A stretch of DNA of 64,000 nt from Paraescarpia echinospica. Its lineage: Eukaryota; Annelida; Polychaeta; Sabellida; Siboglinidae. A program made the translations under genes and the position numbers. The stretch spans positions 24,529,151-24,593,150 of the forward strand of contig CM034543.1 in the NCBI GenBank assembly GCA_020002185.1, read 5' to 3'. Below are positions 1 through 10,867 of this stretch, piece by piece (the first letter of the stretch is position 1; every line of letters begins with the position of its first letter). The notes beneath the pieces were generated by a model that was not told the DNA's origin, made no database searches, and was given only the letters and a program-made list of their open reading frames with translations.

Positions 1-236
1 TAATCAATTCAATTGACACGAGTAATCTGGGAAATACCGTAAACGTGTTTGGTGTTTATACAGTGAGCACACTACATAGGCTCAGAAACACAGCTGGCAA
101 ATCAAAGGCCAGTAGTGGTATAAAAATGCGAATAAGCACACAAAGTGGCGACTGGGCCTCGTGCCTGGGAAGAGATGCACTTATAATGCCCACCAATTAT
201 CGTAGTGGTATATAGTTAGTCTTGGTCTTGCTGCAG
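1..236. other. intron sequence, nothing recognised
   Basis: AT-rich sequence upstream of the first recognisable exon. It ends in an acceptor (TTGCTGCAG) at 236, so it is the tail of an intron whose donor lies outside the window. No coding or repeat signal was seen. Confidence 0.5.
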
Positions 237-509
237 ATACCTTGGAGGTGTGCAACATGCGGCAGATAAAACTCAAGTGCGTGCCTGGGTACTGGATCGC
301 CATCTTGTCGTCGGACTACGGGCGGTGGAAGCGAGAGGCGTGTGGTGTGAACGACTCGACAGTCTGCGGGGGCTCGCATTTCTACACAACGCAGTGGCTC
401 TGTTTCCGAACCAACTTCTGCATCTTCTATGTCAATGCGCCAATGCTGTATCCAGAACCGTGCCCAGGCGTCAATAAATACCTGCGCGTAACGTACGAGT
501 GTCTGAGAG
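237..509 (+). CDS. exon: SUEL-type (D-galactoside/L-rhamnose-binding) lectin domain
   Basis: Acceptor CTGCAG at 231-236, donor GTAAAT at 510; 273 nt, phase 1 at both ends. The translation has the SUEL/rhamnose-binding lectin pattern: early Cys with a following ILSSDYGRW (the family's YGR motif), a central Cys pair, WLCF, then PCPGVNKYL and a closing VTYEC. The family binds galactose or rhamnose and occurs in egg lectins, latrophilins and invertebrate plasma lectins. Residues here are close to consensus, with no break in the exon. The usual ANxxFGDPCPGTxKYL stretch is modified to NAPMLYPEPCPG, so sugar preference may differ. It is the most N-terminal module visible. Confidence 0.82.
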
Positions 510-1637
510 GTAAATATATATATATGTATGTATGTATATATATATATCACATACATGTATGTCCGTTGCAGCGAGCCAACATACACGTATTTGCTAATTA
601 TTACACTAACATGCGAAACACCCGTTTCTATGTCTTAATCCATTTTTTAAATAAACATATATCATAGGCGAGATTATCAAATTGAGAGATGGATAATTTG
701 TTATATACTGAACAGTACTTCAGATAGATAAAGTTTAAATATAGCGCAGTATCCAATCCTTAGGTTTGCTCAAAGCGCTTTTAGCATGTGTCACATATAC
801 TACGTTCAAAGTGTCGTCTGCCTATCCATCATGAAAAAACTCATGTTCGCAAACAAACTTGTTATGGGAACGGGGTTCAGTTCCCGACAACATGCGAGAG
901 GCCAACATTATGATCACTTAGCGGGAACGTAGTGTCTGCAGCAACTACCGAGAAATCGCTCTGACGAGCAGGGGAAATCTTTGGTCTTGTTGCGTTGACA
1001 ATTCCTTGACGTCATGTGTATACTCACAACGACTGACGGCAAGCTGTGTAACCTGGCCTGTCAGCGAGCGAAGACGGGGTGCGTTAGTTCCTTATCAGGG
1101 ATACGCCCTTGGCGGAGAAGATCATGTTGACTGAGATGGTCAAGGTTCGGGTGTACGAGACTTGTGTCTTCAGCACACCATCTACTGACAGCGTTGTTGT
1201 AATGAGCTGGACATCTCACACGCATACTTGGACATCTCACACGCATACTTGGACATCTCACACGCATACTTGGACATCTCACACGCATACTTGGCATCAC
1301 GTGTCAGAAACACAAACCACAGAAATCCCGATACGTTTGCTGTGTGTCTACAACGTACTTCGCCACAACAGTCTCTGTGTGAACGTGCAGAAGTGTTATT
1401 TAAAGTGTCACTGCCGTGTCATCACGGCGTTATCGATGTGGTCGTCGAATGTGTGTCCACTTCTAAATGATGTCATCGGCATCATGTGACCACGTGGTGT
1501 AGTCTCGTTTTCAGCCCGGCCTACAGCAATGCGCTCTTCCATCCGGGTTCTCCCATTTGCTCCTCTTCTTTGACGCTGTCAAGTGCCTGTCCCTTTGTTC
1601 TTGTTTCCTTGTCGTTACCGCTTCATTTTGTTTTCAG
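510..1637. other. intron with SINE fragment and 21-bp tandem repeat
   Basis: Intron between the lectin and first CUB exons. It contains a TATG/AT microsatellite just after the donor, a SINE-tail fragment near 735-790 and four tandem 21-bp units at 1211-1294. The open frames through the 21-bp repeat are repeat-derived and not taken as genes. Confidence 0.5.
1211..1294. repeat. 21-bp minisatellite, 4 copies
   Basis: Four perfect direct copies of ACATCTCACACGCATACTTGG within an intron. The unit length is a multiple of three, which creates spurious open frames on both strands. Confidence 0.9.
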
Positions 1638-1979
1638 AAGACCAGATTTACACAATCGGCGAAGCGATTGACGATTCGTGGGGGTACGTGAGGAGTCCGT
1701 ACTACCCGGGGCCGTATTACGACGAGGCTCATCTGGAGACGGACTTCGGCGAGACGAACATCAGCATACGTTTGATAGACTTCGAGATTGAGAAGGCATA
1801 CCCGGGCTGTTACGACAAGCTGATTCTGTCCGACAGAAAGAACCCGCAGCACACGTACGAGTACTGCGGCAGACCGTGGGACGTGAAGGCGCCACTGGCA
1901 TTCAGCGCCAGCCATCTCCACTCGACCTTCACTTCAGACGGCAGGAAGTCTTACAAAGGGTTTATATTTAGATTCGCAG
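1638..1979 (+). CDS. exon: complete CUB domain
   Basis: Acceptor TTTTCAG at 1631-1637, donor GTGTGC at 1980; 342 nt, phase 1 at both ends. The single exon carries a whole CUB fold: WGYVRSPYYPGPY at the start (family N-terminal strand and YP motif), the CYDKLILSD strand, YEYCG and the closing FRF strand. Only the second of the two usual CUB disulfides (Cys of PGCYD with Cys of YEYCG) is present. It differs from the downstream CUB domains in having no internal intron, so it is not part of the duplicated cassette. Confidence 0.85.
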
Positions 1980-2587
1980 GTGTGCATAGGATCATGTATA
2001 CTAATCAATAATGTTCTTGTTCACTTTCCGCGATCTCGTCGTAGTTTTCATGTCGGCGCCATCATATTTCAAAGATATTCTGCCATCAAGTAGCAACACT
2101 GTTGCAGTTAGTTTCTTTGCTGCATTGCCATAAACTCGATACGTTTTGTTACATGCATAGATATACAAAACATTTTTCTACAAAGAATACCTCTTTTCAT
2201 ACTTCCTTCCCTCTAACAACACATAAATACCTGAAAACATGCATCTTGCATCTTTAAAATGTTAATCCCTAATAGCACATCTAAATTATTCCCTGTTTCT
2301 CAAAGGCGTGAATCCTCTTCCCAATATCTGCTGGATTTTGTTCAAACACTACCCGACATCACAGGGCAGCTAGAAGCTGCACTTAGTGATACAGGTGACA
2401 ACAATAGAATCATTATCTATTAAATGTTCATCACTAAATGAATGGAAAGTCTGGCTGTGGGGTTTACGATACATATTTTATAAAAGGTTATTGTACATAC
2501 GCACGCATAAGCAGTCTTTTCTCCTCCTTGTTTTGAATAGAACAGACAGGGAGTAAGCTGATAATCATTGTGTCGTGTTTCCAATAG
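1980..2587. other. intron, nothing recognised
   Basis: AT-rich intron between CUB exons; no coding, RNA or repeat feature recognised. Confidence 0.4.
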
Positions 2588-2718
2588 AGGTTCCAGGATG
2601 TGACGGCCACGACGCTGTATTGGAGGCAGACAAAGCAACCAGATACGTTGGCATCGATCGGATACAATACAAACGCAACATGGACTGTAGGTGGAAGTTT
2701 GTTGCACCGGTTGGACAG
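2588..2718 (+). CDS. exon: cassette A, CUB1 first half
   Basis: Acceptor CCAATAG to 2587, donor GTAAAC at 2719; 131 nt, phase 1 to phase 0. It encodes the N-terminal half of a CUB, with the first Cys in VPGCDGHDAVL and the second in KRNMDCRWKF, ending VGQ. The matching exon in cassette B is 13,386-13,516, which shares the ADK..RY and CRW/CIW signatures. The second half of this domain is at 6,420-6,657. Confidence 0.8.
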
Positions 2719-2812
2719 GTAAACGATTCTACAGTTTAGTGGAGGAGTTTTGAGGCACACATACCATAAACGTAAAAGTGTAATAGGTAAGGCAGATTCC
2801 TGCACCACATAT

Positions 2813-2998
2813 CCCTGTTTGTACCGTACTAAAAGTCCATCCTCCCTGTTTGTACCGTACTAAAAGTCCATCCGCCCTGTTTATACCGTACTAAAAGTCC
2901 ATCCTCCCTGTTTGTACCGTACTAAAAGTACATCCTCCCTGTTTGTACCGTACTAAAAGTACATCCTCCCTGTTTGTACCGTACTAAAAGTCCATCCT
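2813..2998. repeat. 31-bp minisatellite, about 6 copies
   Basis: Direct repeats of a unit beginning CCCTGTTTGTACCGTACTAA, nearly identical, in the intron after CUB1a. They are followed by shorter degenerate repeats around ACTCACGAG. Confidence 0.9.
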
Positions 2999-3120
2999 CA
3001 CGAGAGTTAGTCACAAGAGTGGGTAGTAACTCACGAGGGTGAAGAGTAACTCACGAGGGTGGACTAGCGAGAGTGGATATCTCAAGACCCTAGACTGGTT
3101 TCACAAGTAGCTAAGAACGT

Positions 3121-3412
3121 AACAACGTAAGTTCTTATACAGCGCAGTATCCAGTCCTCAGGACTGCTCAAAGCGCTTTACACTTTACTCCCTGGCAGAT
3201 ATGTTCATTCGAACAACATCTCAACTTCTCTGGGAAGCATCCAGCCACTCTGCAATTAATGCGCAAAGACTATTCGTATCCACCACTGACTACAGCCAGG
3301 AACTGATTCATGTAGCTGGGTGAACTGGAGTAGAGTGAACGAACTTGCCCAAGGTTCAACACCGCAGCACAGGATTCTAACCCTCTAGTAACTACACCGT
3401 TGCGCTCCACTT
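3121..3412 (-). repeat. tRNA-headed SINE (minus strand)
   Basis: Shares a long stretch with 10,868-11,185, including the tail sequence around CAGTATCCAGTCCTCAGGAC and AAAGCGCTTTACAC. On the minus strand the head near 3,400 is tRNA-like, with a GTTAGAATCC box-B relative; the tail points to 3,121. It is an intronic insertion in cassette A. Confidence 0.65.
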
Positions 3413-3534
3413 TACTTAAAGACTACGCACAATAAACCGTTTTCCCCCAATTTGAATGAAATGTAATCTAAAAATAGTGCCCTGATATTCAACTAATTTT
3501 TAAACCCCCTCATTCACCCTTTCCTAGGCCCATT

Positions 3535-4230
3535 TTGGTCGCGTTTTTTGTACATTTTCTTCGCAGTTTGTTGCGACACCTAGCGGTCGTTGTGACGTCA
3601 CCTCAGGTAGCACCGCTAGGATTTAGCATGGCTCGAATCTATGCGGGTTGGTGTTTCAGGCCATACGTAAAATTTCAATCGCGGAATTTAATATTTGTTG
3701 AAATCACCGTAATTATAATAATCTTACCTACAAATGTGTCACTGAATGCACACATGAATTTTTTTTACTTTTTCAGTGATTGCTGTTTGAACATTGTGAA
3801 TGCTCAAACTTGCCATGGGACTTACTATTTTTTTGATGTCACAGTAAAGATAATAATCTTATCTACAAGTTTGTCGCTGGATGTACCTGTGATTTGTTTT
3901 TAATTTTTAAGGTATTGCCGTTTGAACATCGCGAATGCTTAATCCTGCAATGTATGCGCTGCAGCGGTTATAACGCAAGGTTGAGCATTCGCGATTTCAA
4001 ACGGTAATAACTCAGAAAGTTAACAAAATTCCTGCGTTTATCTTGTAGATAAGAATATTGTCTTTACGGCGATATCACAAAATATTAAATTCCGCGATTG
4101 CGATTTCATGTACAGTCTGAAGCAACAGGCCGCACCTCCGCTCGCCGTGCTAAAGGATAGGGCGCGCTCAGCGGCCCTGCTTGTGGTAAAGTCAGCAACA
4201 TCTGACGGGCTGTGACACACAAATGACCTC
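3535..4230. repeat. foldback (inverted-repeat) element
   Basis: Two imperfect arms face each other. 3,650-3,930 contains TTTCAATCGCGGAATTTAATAT and GAATGCTCAAACTTG-type sequence, and its complement runs through 3,970-4,130 (GTTGAGCATTCGCG and TTAAATTCCGCGATTG). This looks like a non-autonomous DNA transposon or foldback element. The open frame on + here is repeat-derived. Confidence 0.55.
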
Positions 4231-4311
4231 GTTTGAGCGGGCTTTGTGACATGAGTTCACAATGAACAAGCTTCATATTTAGCGCATTATTTGACAAGAG
4301 TATTAAGCAGA

Positions 4312-4540
4312 CCTGTTCAATCGAACACCATCTCAACTTTTCTGAAAAGCCTTCAGCCACACTGCAATTAATGCACGAAGACTATTTGTACACAAATCAA
4401 CGCGAGCAACGTAGAGTGAACGAATCGGAAGACGTGGGGCTGGAACCAGGGAGATAAATGGCAAAATCAGGCGGATGGAGAGGGATTGTTGGAGTGAGCA
4501 GAGTTCGACCTGAGTGGCTGACATGATTGTCGTGAATGAA
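4312..4540. repeat. SINE fragment joined to RTE-like LINE 3' tail
   Basis: 4,312-4,430 matches the central SINE sequence (CATCTCAACTTTTCTG, GCAATTAATGC). 4,455-4,540 matches the LINE 3' tail found again at 6,265-6,350 and 15,674-15,745 (GGAGAGGGATTGTTGGAGTG). In all three places a CUB second-half exon follows within about 60-80 bp. Confidence 0.6.
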
Positions 4541-4596
4541 TGAATGACGTAATTGATTTGAAATTGATGTTGATATTGAATATGTGTCCATTTCAG

Positions 4597-4778
4597 AGAG
4601 TTATGTTGAAGTTCACCAAGTCTGACATCCAGGAATGCGAAGGCTGCCGTTGTGACCGGGTCATTATGCGCCACTGGGTCTCTGAAGACTTTCTGTTAAT
4701 GATATTCATAAAATGCGGAAATACTTTGCCGAAATACGAGGTTTCCTACCAGAGATATATGTTATTGTATTTTACTAC
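4597..4778 (+). pseudogene. truncated extra CUB1 second-half exon
   Basis: Acceptor CATTTCAG at 4589-4596. The exon reads RVMLKFTKSDIQECEGC and continues nearly identically to the exons at 6,420 and 15,815, but homology stops at LYFTT near 4,778. There it runs straight into reverse-transcriptase coding sequence (VPIYKQKGDP) and no proper donor is reached. It looks like a tandem copy of [LINE tail + exon] whose 3' end was lost at the duplication junction. If spliced in, it would read into LINE sequence; the intact partner is at 6,420. Confidence 0.75.
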
Positions 4779-4779
4779 T

Positions 4780-6360
4780 GCGAAAAGCGTGATTGTACCA
4801 ATCTACAAGCAGAAAGGCGACCCTTTAAATTATAACATCTTCCGGGGGATCAAACTTCTTACCCACACTGAAGCTTTTGGAGAGGGTGATAGAGAGGAGG
4901 TTGAGAGGACTCGTGGACACAAACGAAAGACCGTATCCAACCGAGAAAGTCGACAGTGCAACCGCTGTTCTGCCTCAGGATGCTCCAAGAGAAACATAGG
5001 GAGTTCATGAAAGGTCTACACATGGTGTTTGTGGACCTGGAGAAGGCATATGGCAGAGTTCCTAGAGAGCTGATCTGGTATAGCCTTCGAAAGAAGAGCA
5101 TACTAGAATACTACATTACCATCATAAAGGACGTATGAAGGGTGTACAGCAAGCATCATGACAGATGCTGGAAAGACAGAGGAAATCAAGATTGAAGTTG
5201 GTCTACACCAGGGGTCGGCCCTTAGACCCTTACTTTTTATCATTATCCTGGACGTGATTACAGAAGAGATCAGTGAGCAGACACACTGGACTATGTTATT
5301 CGTGGATGACCTGGTATTGTGTGATCAGACGGAAGTAGGATAGAAGAGAGAGATTGGACAAATGGAGAGAAAGAATGGAAAGATGTGGGCTAAAGATCAG
5401 CAGAACGAAAACGGAACACCTTCCGCCAACGGGGCACACTGAGCCGATGTAGACGAAAAAGTATGGATCTCAGGAAAAGGTAAATCCCCAACTGTACAGA
5501 CTTTTAAATACCTTGGCTCTGTCATAGACAAGGAGGGAGGTGTCAGTAAGGAAATTGAGAGCCGAGTGGCAAAGGTGTTGCCTTTGTGAAAGGAACTATC
5601 TGGAGTGATATGTGATAAGAAGGTGCCACAAAAGATGAAAGTCCTACTCTACAAAACGGTAATTAGGCCGACATTTCCCTACGGCTGTGAAACGTGGCCA
5701 CTATCGACAAGAGTTGAAAGACGATTGGCAGCAACGAAGATCAGAATGATTAGATGGGCAATGGGTGTAAGCCTGCAGGAGCACCAGAGGAATGAGGACA
5801 TCTTGAAAGAAGCCGCTTGGGAAGCATTGTTGTCATCATGAGGAGAAGAAGGCTGGAGTGGTTTGGTCATGTGAAAAGAAGGAAAGAAAGGGAAGACATA
5901 AGAGCCACCGTGGAGATGAAGATAGAAGGGAAACGAGCGAGAGGGAGGCCCAAGTTGAGATGGCAGGACACAATGAGGAAAAAAATAACGGTATGGCAGA
6001 TGAAGGAAGAATAGGCAATACAATAATAGTGGAAGAGACTCTGCAAGACCCGCCACCCCGCACAGTAATTATTCATCCAAGGTATACAAAGCCAGCTACT
6101 TGCTTGATCCTATTCAACCTGATGTTCAGACACAAAGGGTGAATGACATCGAGGATCATCTCGTGGAAACCAGCGCATGGAAGAACAAGTCAGGGCAGAC
6201 TAACTTTCACCTATATTGACCCTCTCATGGATGATGTGTGGCTGGAACCACGGGAACTGACAACGGCAAAACACAAAGGCGGTTGGAGAGGGATTGTTGG
6301 AGTGAGCATAGTTCGATCCGAGTGGCCGACATGAGTGTCGTGAGTGAGTGACGTCATTGA
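4780..6360 (+). mobile_element. RTE-like non-LTR retrotransposon, decayed 3' half
   Basis: Broken reverse transcriptase on +. It includes VPIYKQKGDP (finger motif), FVDLEKAYGRVPRE (motif A region), LFVDDLVLCD near 5,300 (catalytic FVDD), YGCETWPLSTRVERRL and the C-terminal RRLEWFGHVKRR and ARGRPKLRWQDT signatures near 5,840-6,000. This C-terminal style fits RTE-type LINE ORFs. Several frameshifts and stops show it is dead. It lies in an intron of cassette A; a related tail is in the matching intron of cassette B. Confidence 0.8.
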
Positions 6361-6419
6361 TTTGAACCTGATGTTGATAATGGATGTGTTCAATGCATTG
6401 TTTGACGTGTCTGTTTTAG

Positions 6420-6657
6420 AGAGTTATGTTGAAGTTCACCAAGTTTGACATCCAGAAATGCGAAGGCTGTCGTTGTGACCGGGTCATTATGCGCCACTGG
6501 ATCCATAAAGGTTTTCTGTCAACGATATTCATGGAATGCGGAGACACGTTGCCGCTATACCAAGCTTCCTACAATATATATATGTATTTGTATTTTACTA
6601 CTGACCAGACGGTAACGCGCAGTGGCTTCACGATAGAATATTCGACTGCATTTGGCC
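6420..6657 (+). CDS. exon: cassette A, CUB1 second half
   Basis: Acceptor TGTTTTAG to 6419, donor GTAAGTAT at 6658; 238 nt, phase 0 to 1. It encodes the C-terminal half of a CUB: RVMLKFTKFDIQKC at the start, the HW...CGDTLP Cys strand, and FTIEYSTAFG as last strand. It is almost identical to 15,815-16,052 in cassette B, which indicates a recent duplication or gene conversion. Confidence 0.82.
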
Positions 6658-7234
6658 GTAAGTATCACTTGCGTGAAAACATACGCATTGCTACCTGTAC
6701 AACAGTACGGATGACAACACGTGTTTGTATTACTTGCAGGAATCCATTCTAGCCTTTTCTCAAATTGATGTTTAAAATCACCTGCTATTCCGCTTCTATT
6801 GAGGAAACTAAGCTGTGTTTGTAAATGACAGAAGTCAATCGGCTCTCATAACAGGCCATCCTGCGTACACGGAGCAATAATCGAGTAAGCATGTGTGTAC
6901 GTGTTACTCTGCCTACGCACGCGATTATCATTAGCGTAGCATTATCGTTAGTAAATATGTAACCGATTTATTTATATTAAAAGCTTTTAAAAAGCCTTGA
7001 CACCGATTTCGCAAAATAGCTCACTGCACAGTAAGCATCACAACAGGGCTAGTTACGACAGGTAAAGGTCTGGATAAATCCTGGCACGGATGAAAACTTG
7101 TAACGTTTCGACATCCCTGATATGATTTGTTCAGATTATTATATTTTCTATCATGGCGCGTGCACAGTTTTCTCTGGTAGTAGATACAAAAACAGCATAA
7201 GATGTATATGTTTATTGCGTTGTGTTCCCAATAG
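6658..7234. other. intron, nothing recognised
   Basis: AT-rich intron between CUB1b and CUB2a of cassette A. It is paralogous in part to 16,053-16,667. No other feature seen. Confidence 0.4.
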
Positions 7235-7353
7235 ATTTAGTATGTTCTGGCCTTTCAATGAAATGGTCGGACCCATATGGGCAATTTGGCATCAGTCGAC
7301 AATATTACAAAAGGAACATGACATGTGGCTGGGAAGTACTAGCGTGGAGAAAG
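7235..7353 (+). CDS. exon: cassette A, CUB2 first half
   Basis: Acceptor CCAATAG to 7234, donor GTAAAT at 7354; 119 nt, phase 1 to 0. Reads LVCSGLSMKWSDPYGQFGIS and ends CGWEVLAWRK, the first two CUB cysteines in VCSG and MTCGW. Its twin is 16,668-16,783, identical in most residues except the last few (DIDTRK there). The upstream TTGCGTTGTGTT stretch is shared by all first-half CUB exons of the cassettes. Confidence 0.8.
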
Positions 7354-8318
7354 GTAAATGATCTGGTGTACAAATTGAAAATGTACAATGTGTACGTGTA
7401 AATCAACTTGTCATCGACATGATTTGTTCGACACCAAAATACCTAAGCTGTAAAATAGTTGTGAATCAGTTAATGTTCTTGATAGCAACAGTACGGCATA
7501 CAAACCAAACAAACACTTGACGTGTTGCCAAAATAGATACGTAATTGTTTTCAAGGGAATTAATTTTTTTGGAAATCGTGTTGCATGCCATATTTATGCT
7601 TAATTATTAATAATTTTTAAATATTTTGCAATATGTAACCAGATAGCAATCAACGGTATTTGGACGAGGAGAGGAAATAATTAGTTTTTTTCGATATAAT
7701 CTAGATGTGGTGTGCCGCAGTAAGTGTTGAATCACAATCACATTGACACTATAAATACACAAGGAAATTGTTCCCTTCCTCGTTTGCTGTGTTATTTGAG
7801 AATTAGTCCGTTCTTCTGCCACTCTACACGACACCTTTGCATGACTCCTCTCTCTGTCCAAGTACCGACGGTGGTTAACTGATACATTGTTGATATAATT
7901 TCCCAACTCAATATCACACGATGACGCGTAAAGCGTTAATTTCTTTGAAAACAACGATATATATTTTTCGATAACAAGTCAGTTGTTTGCTCAGCATATC
8001 TGGTATGCCACTGCAGTCGAGAACAATGGTGCATTGCATATATTATAAGTAACACACACAACATATGTGAAATAGGCGTAGGTGGGCGTTTGTTTGTCAC
8101 CGGTAAAACCTATGAAAATGCGCATTACTAAACGGAATTTATAACAAGTACTTCGGTTAAATGCATGTCTCTTCCACCGTTACTGCGTACGTTTCTCTTT
8201 TACTCTGGTATCAGTTGTTTAACTAAATCATAGATTTTGCTCCATCTAATTTATTGGTTGAACCTAACATTGACACAGAGTATATTAAATACAACGTGTG
8301 TCACATGTCTTTTTGCAG
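7354..8318. other. intron, paralogous to part of 16,784-19,090
   Basis: No gene. 7,740-8,115 aligns by eye with 18,750-19,085: CCTCGTTTGC, then CCCAACTCAATA, then GTTGTTTG and ATAGGCGTA in the same order and spacing. This is intron-level evidence for the cassette duplication. The 115-codon minus-strand open frame here is not conserved between the copies. Confidence 0.6.
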
Positions 8319-8550
8319 AGAGTTGAATTGCTTTTCCTCAAGTTAGACATTGAGGCAGGGTGTGACACTGTCACTATATACGATGAGGCACTTGAATATG
8401 GTTCACCTCTAGGCAACTTCAGCGGCGGCAGCCTACCGAAAGAAATCGTATCCACACATCAGTCCATGTACGTGAAATTCAAAACTTGCAGTACTGCGAG
8501 CAACAAAACAGGCTTCGAGGTTCAGTATAGAACTTTACAAAGATATGACT
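8319..8550 (+). CDS. exon: cassette A, CUB2 second half
   Basis: Acceptor TTTTTGCAG to 8318, donor GTAAGTAT at 8551; 232 nt, phase 0 to 1. It starts RVELLFLKLDIEAGCDTVT and includes IYDE, LGNFSGGSLPKEI and FEVQYRT, the usual order of CUB strands (GCDxVxIYD, G, F.V.Y). The twin exon is 20,829-21,063. Confidence 0.82.
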
Positions 8551-8762
8551 GTAAGTATCACTTCAACAAGATACAACTGACTCCTGCATAATTTGGACTG
8601 GAACTATTCATGCAGATAATAAAACATTTATTTCTTTTTCTTAAAATAGCCCAAAACACACGTACACTAGAACGGACGCCAGCACGCTCCCTCCAGCAGG
8701 CGTACTTGCAATACCCTTGCACGAATAACATAATTCTAGTGAATACATAAAACATCATGTGA

Positions 8763-9117
8763 GGTTATGTTGACTGCGTTGTGTTGTCACTCGCTGTGCC
8801 GGGATGTAAGGTTATGTTCGTTGCGTTGTGTTGCCACTAGCTGTGCCTGGTTGTAACGTTATGTTCGTTGCGTTGTGTTGTCACTCGCTGTGCCGGGATG
8901 TAAGGTTATGTTCGTTGCGTTGTGTTGCCACTAGTTGTGCCGGGATGTAAGGTTATGTTCGTTGCGTTGTGTTGCCACTAGCTGTGCCGGGATGTAAGGT
9001 TATGTTCGTTGCGTTGTGTTGTCACTAGCTGTGCCGGGATGTACGGTTATGTTCGTTGCGTTGTGTTGCCACTAGCTGTGCCGGGATGTAAAGTTATGTT
9101 CGTTGTGTTGCCACTAG
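8763..9117. repeat. 47-bp minisatellite made of a splice acceptor, 8 units
   Basis: Units of 47 bp (last one 42 bp) reading GTTCGTTGCGTTGTGTT-G(C/T)CACTAG-CTGTGCCGGGATGT. The CACTAG acceptor and first codons belong to the CUB3a exon that starts at 9118, so the array multiplies a complete 3' splice site. Most units keep the AG; two have CACTCG. See findings. Confidence 0.9.
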
Positions 9118-9245
9118 CTGTGCCGGGATGTGGCCTCGAACCAGCCGTACTGACAGGGAGTGGGACGTTTGGTATCAATGCGTCGCAATACAACGTCAGC
9201 ATGAGATGTGTTTGGAAAATTGCTGTCGATTCATCCAACAACAAA
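9118..9245 (+). CDS. exon: cassette A, CUB3 first half
   Basis: The last CACTAG acceptor ends at 9117; donor GTACAT at 9246; 128 nt, phase 1 to 0. Reads VPGCGLEPAVLTGSGTFGIN and later MRCVWKIAVDSSNNK, with both CUB Cys present. The previous acceptor at 9075 is exactly 42 nt upstream and keeps the frame open, so using it would add 14 residues. The twin exon is 24,463-24,590. Confidence 0.8.
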
Positions 9246-9445
9246 GTACATTATTTTCTGTTTGAAAAAAATGTATTTGTCATAGTCACACTGTGTAATT
9301 AGTGCCTACGCGAAATCAAACTACTTTTATGACACAGTTGGACTGGTGAGCATTGCAAGCAATCTGTGTTGATGACTCAACGTTTGACGCACATAACACG
9401 CCTAATTACAACTGTGCCGTAGGCAGACCGCGACGTACCGGTTCT

Positions 9446-9995
9446 ATGAATTGACCTGTTTATCACGTGACCTGTTGTCTAGTAAAAGATCCGTCAAGCC
9501 ATCCAAAATGGATGCCGAACACGTGGAGCGTTCGGCCATTTCCGTTTTGTTTTGTTGACATTCTGGCCCCAAACGTTTTTCTTCATAAAAGAACATAAGG
9601 CAGACTTTTAAAGCGATAACTGTAAGTGGGAATGTTTGATCTATTAGATGTTCTGCCGCACTAGTAATGCAGTTCACGTTATATTAGTGTTATCAACATT
9701 GTTGGCAATGCAAACCTTGACGGAGGTTGCTCGCATACTTGTTATTGTGGCGTACCGGATGCAATGATTGACCTGTTCATCACGTGACATCTTGCATGGC
9801 AATATGTCCGTCAAACCATTAAAAATGGATGCTGAATACATGGAACGTTCGGTCTTTCCGTCGAGTATTCTATTAAAAGTCTGGCCCACTTGTGTTTTCT
9901 TTATGGACAAATCGTAAGGCACGATTTTCAAATATACCTCTGCATGCGAGAATAATTGATCTAGCTGATGTCGTGCCGCCTTAGTAATGTAACGG
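9446..9995. repeat. diverged direct duplication of about 320 bp
   Basis: 9,446-9,680 and 9,765-9,995 share GACCTGTT.ATCACGTGAC, a CCGTCAA.CCAT..AAAATGGATGC block, GTTCGG, and a final TGATCTA block followed by GCCGC..TAGTAATG. The function is unknown; frames through it on the minus strand are not conserved. Confidence 0.6.
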
Positions 9996-10000
9996 CGGAG

Positions 10001-10866
10001 ATACACGGGCACTTTCCGCCCGACCGGACCGGACCAGATCAGACCAGACCAGACTCACTCCGACTGCAGTGTATACACTACACCGACTGACACCGACTGA
10101 GTCGTACATGAAACCGGTGTGATGTCATAATCAGTAAACTTGAAAACTCGTCGGAGTCAATCTGACGTATTCGAAAGCGTTCACGTTTACGTGATTACGA
10201 CCAAAGACCGTATATCAATACAAGACGGTGCAGCGCGCGCTCTCTACTTTGTTCGAGGAAAGTACGTAAGCGGTTCGTCCACCATTCTGGAGTTGCGCCA
10301 AGTCAGACCATACGCGTACAGAAAATGCAGTTCTTTGCATTATCATTGCTCAACATTTTCAACGATAACCTCAATATTTTAATTATATAAGAAGTGGTAC
10401 AGCCTGATGATTGTTCTGATAAAACACGACCAAGTTCAGTTGGCTCAATAAATAATTGCAACGTTTCTAAGTGATTTGTTTGCAAATTTCATTATTTTGA
10501 ATTGTGATAGATAAAAAACTTCAAGGATTACTTTAATATATTTCATTGTATATGACGCACCACAGCTTGGTGACTATTCTGATGAAATGAGGTGACTGAA
10601 CAAATACGCTAACATCGCGCGCTGCCTGTCCCCGCAGGCGTATGCGTTTGCCTCCCGAATGGCGGACAAAAACCTCCAGACTGCCATTTTCTCGCTCAGT
10701 GACGCCTCCTGTCCAAATAGAGGCGCCTTGATTATGACGTCACACCAGATTCAAGTGTGACCAAACTTTGGTATGATTCAGTCGGTGTTGTGTATACACT
10801 GCAGTTGTGGTGAGTCTAATTTGGTCTGGTCTGGTCGGGCAGAAAGTGCCAATGTATCCCGCCCCT
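10001..10866. mobile_element. non-autonomous DNA transposon (MITE-like), about 860 bp
   Basis: Long terminal inverted repeats. The left end has GGGCACTTTCCGCCCGACC, then a GGACC/AGACC-rich run and CTGCAGTGTATACAC. The right end (10,766-10,866) carries the complement: GTGTATACACTGCAG, TCTGGTCTGGTCGGGC, AGAAAGTGCC. The interior has no transposase. Target duplications could not be fixed by eye because a SINE abuts the right end. Confidence 0.65.
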
Positions 10867-10867
10867 A

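Noticed and set aside
4038..4360. Minus-strand frames near 4.1-4.3 kb
   Set aside because: Run through the foldback element and SINE fragment.
7607..7954. 115-codon minus-strand frame
   Set aside because: Lies in intron sequence duplicated at 18,750-19,085, where the frame is not kept.
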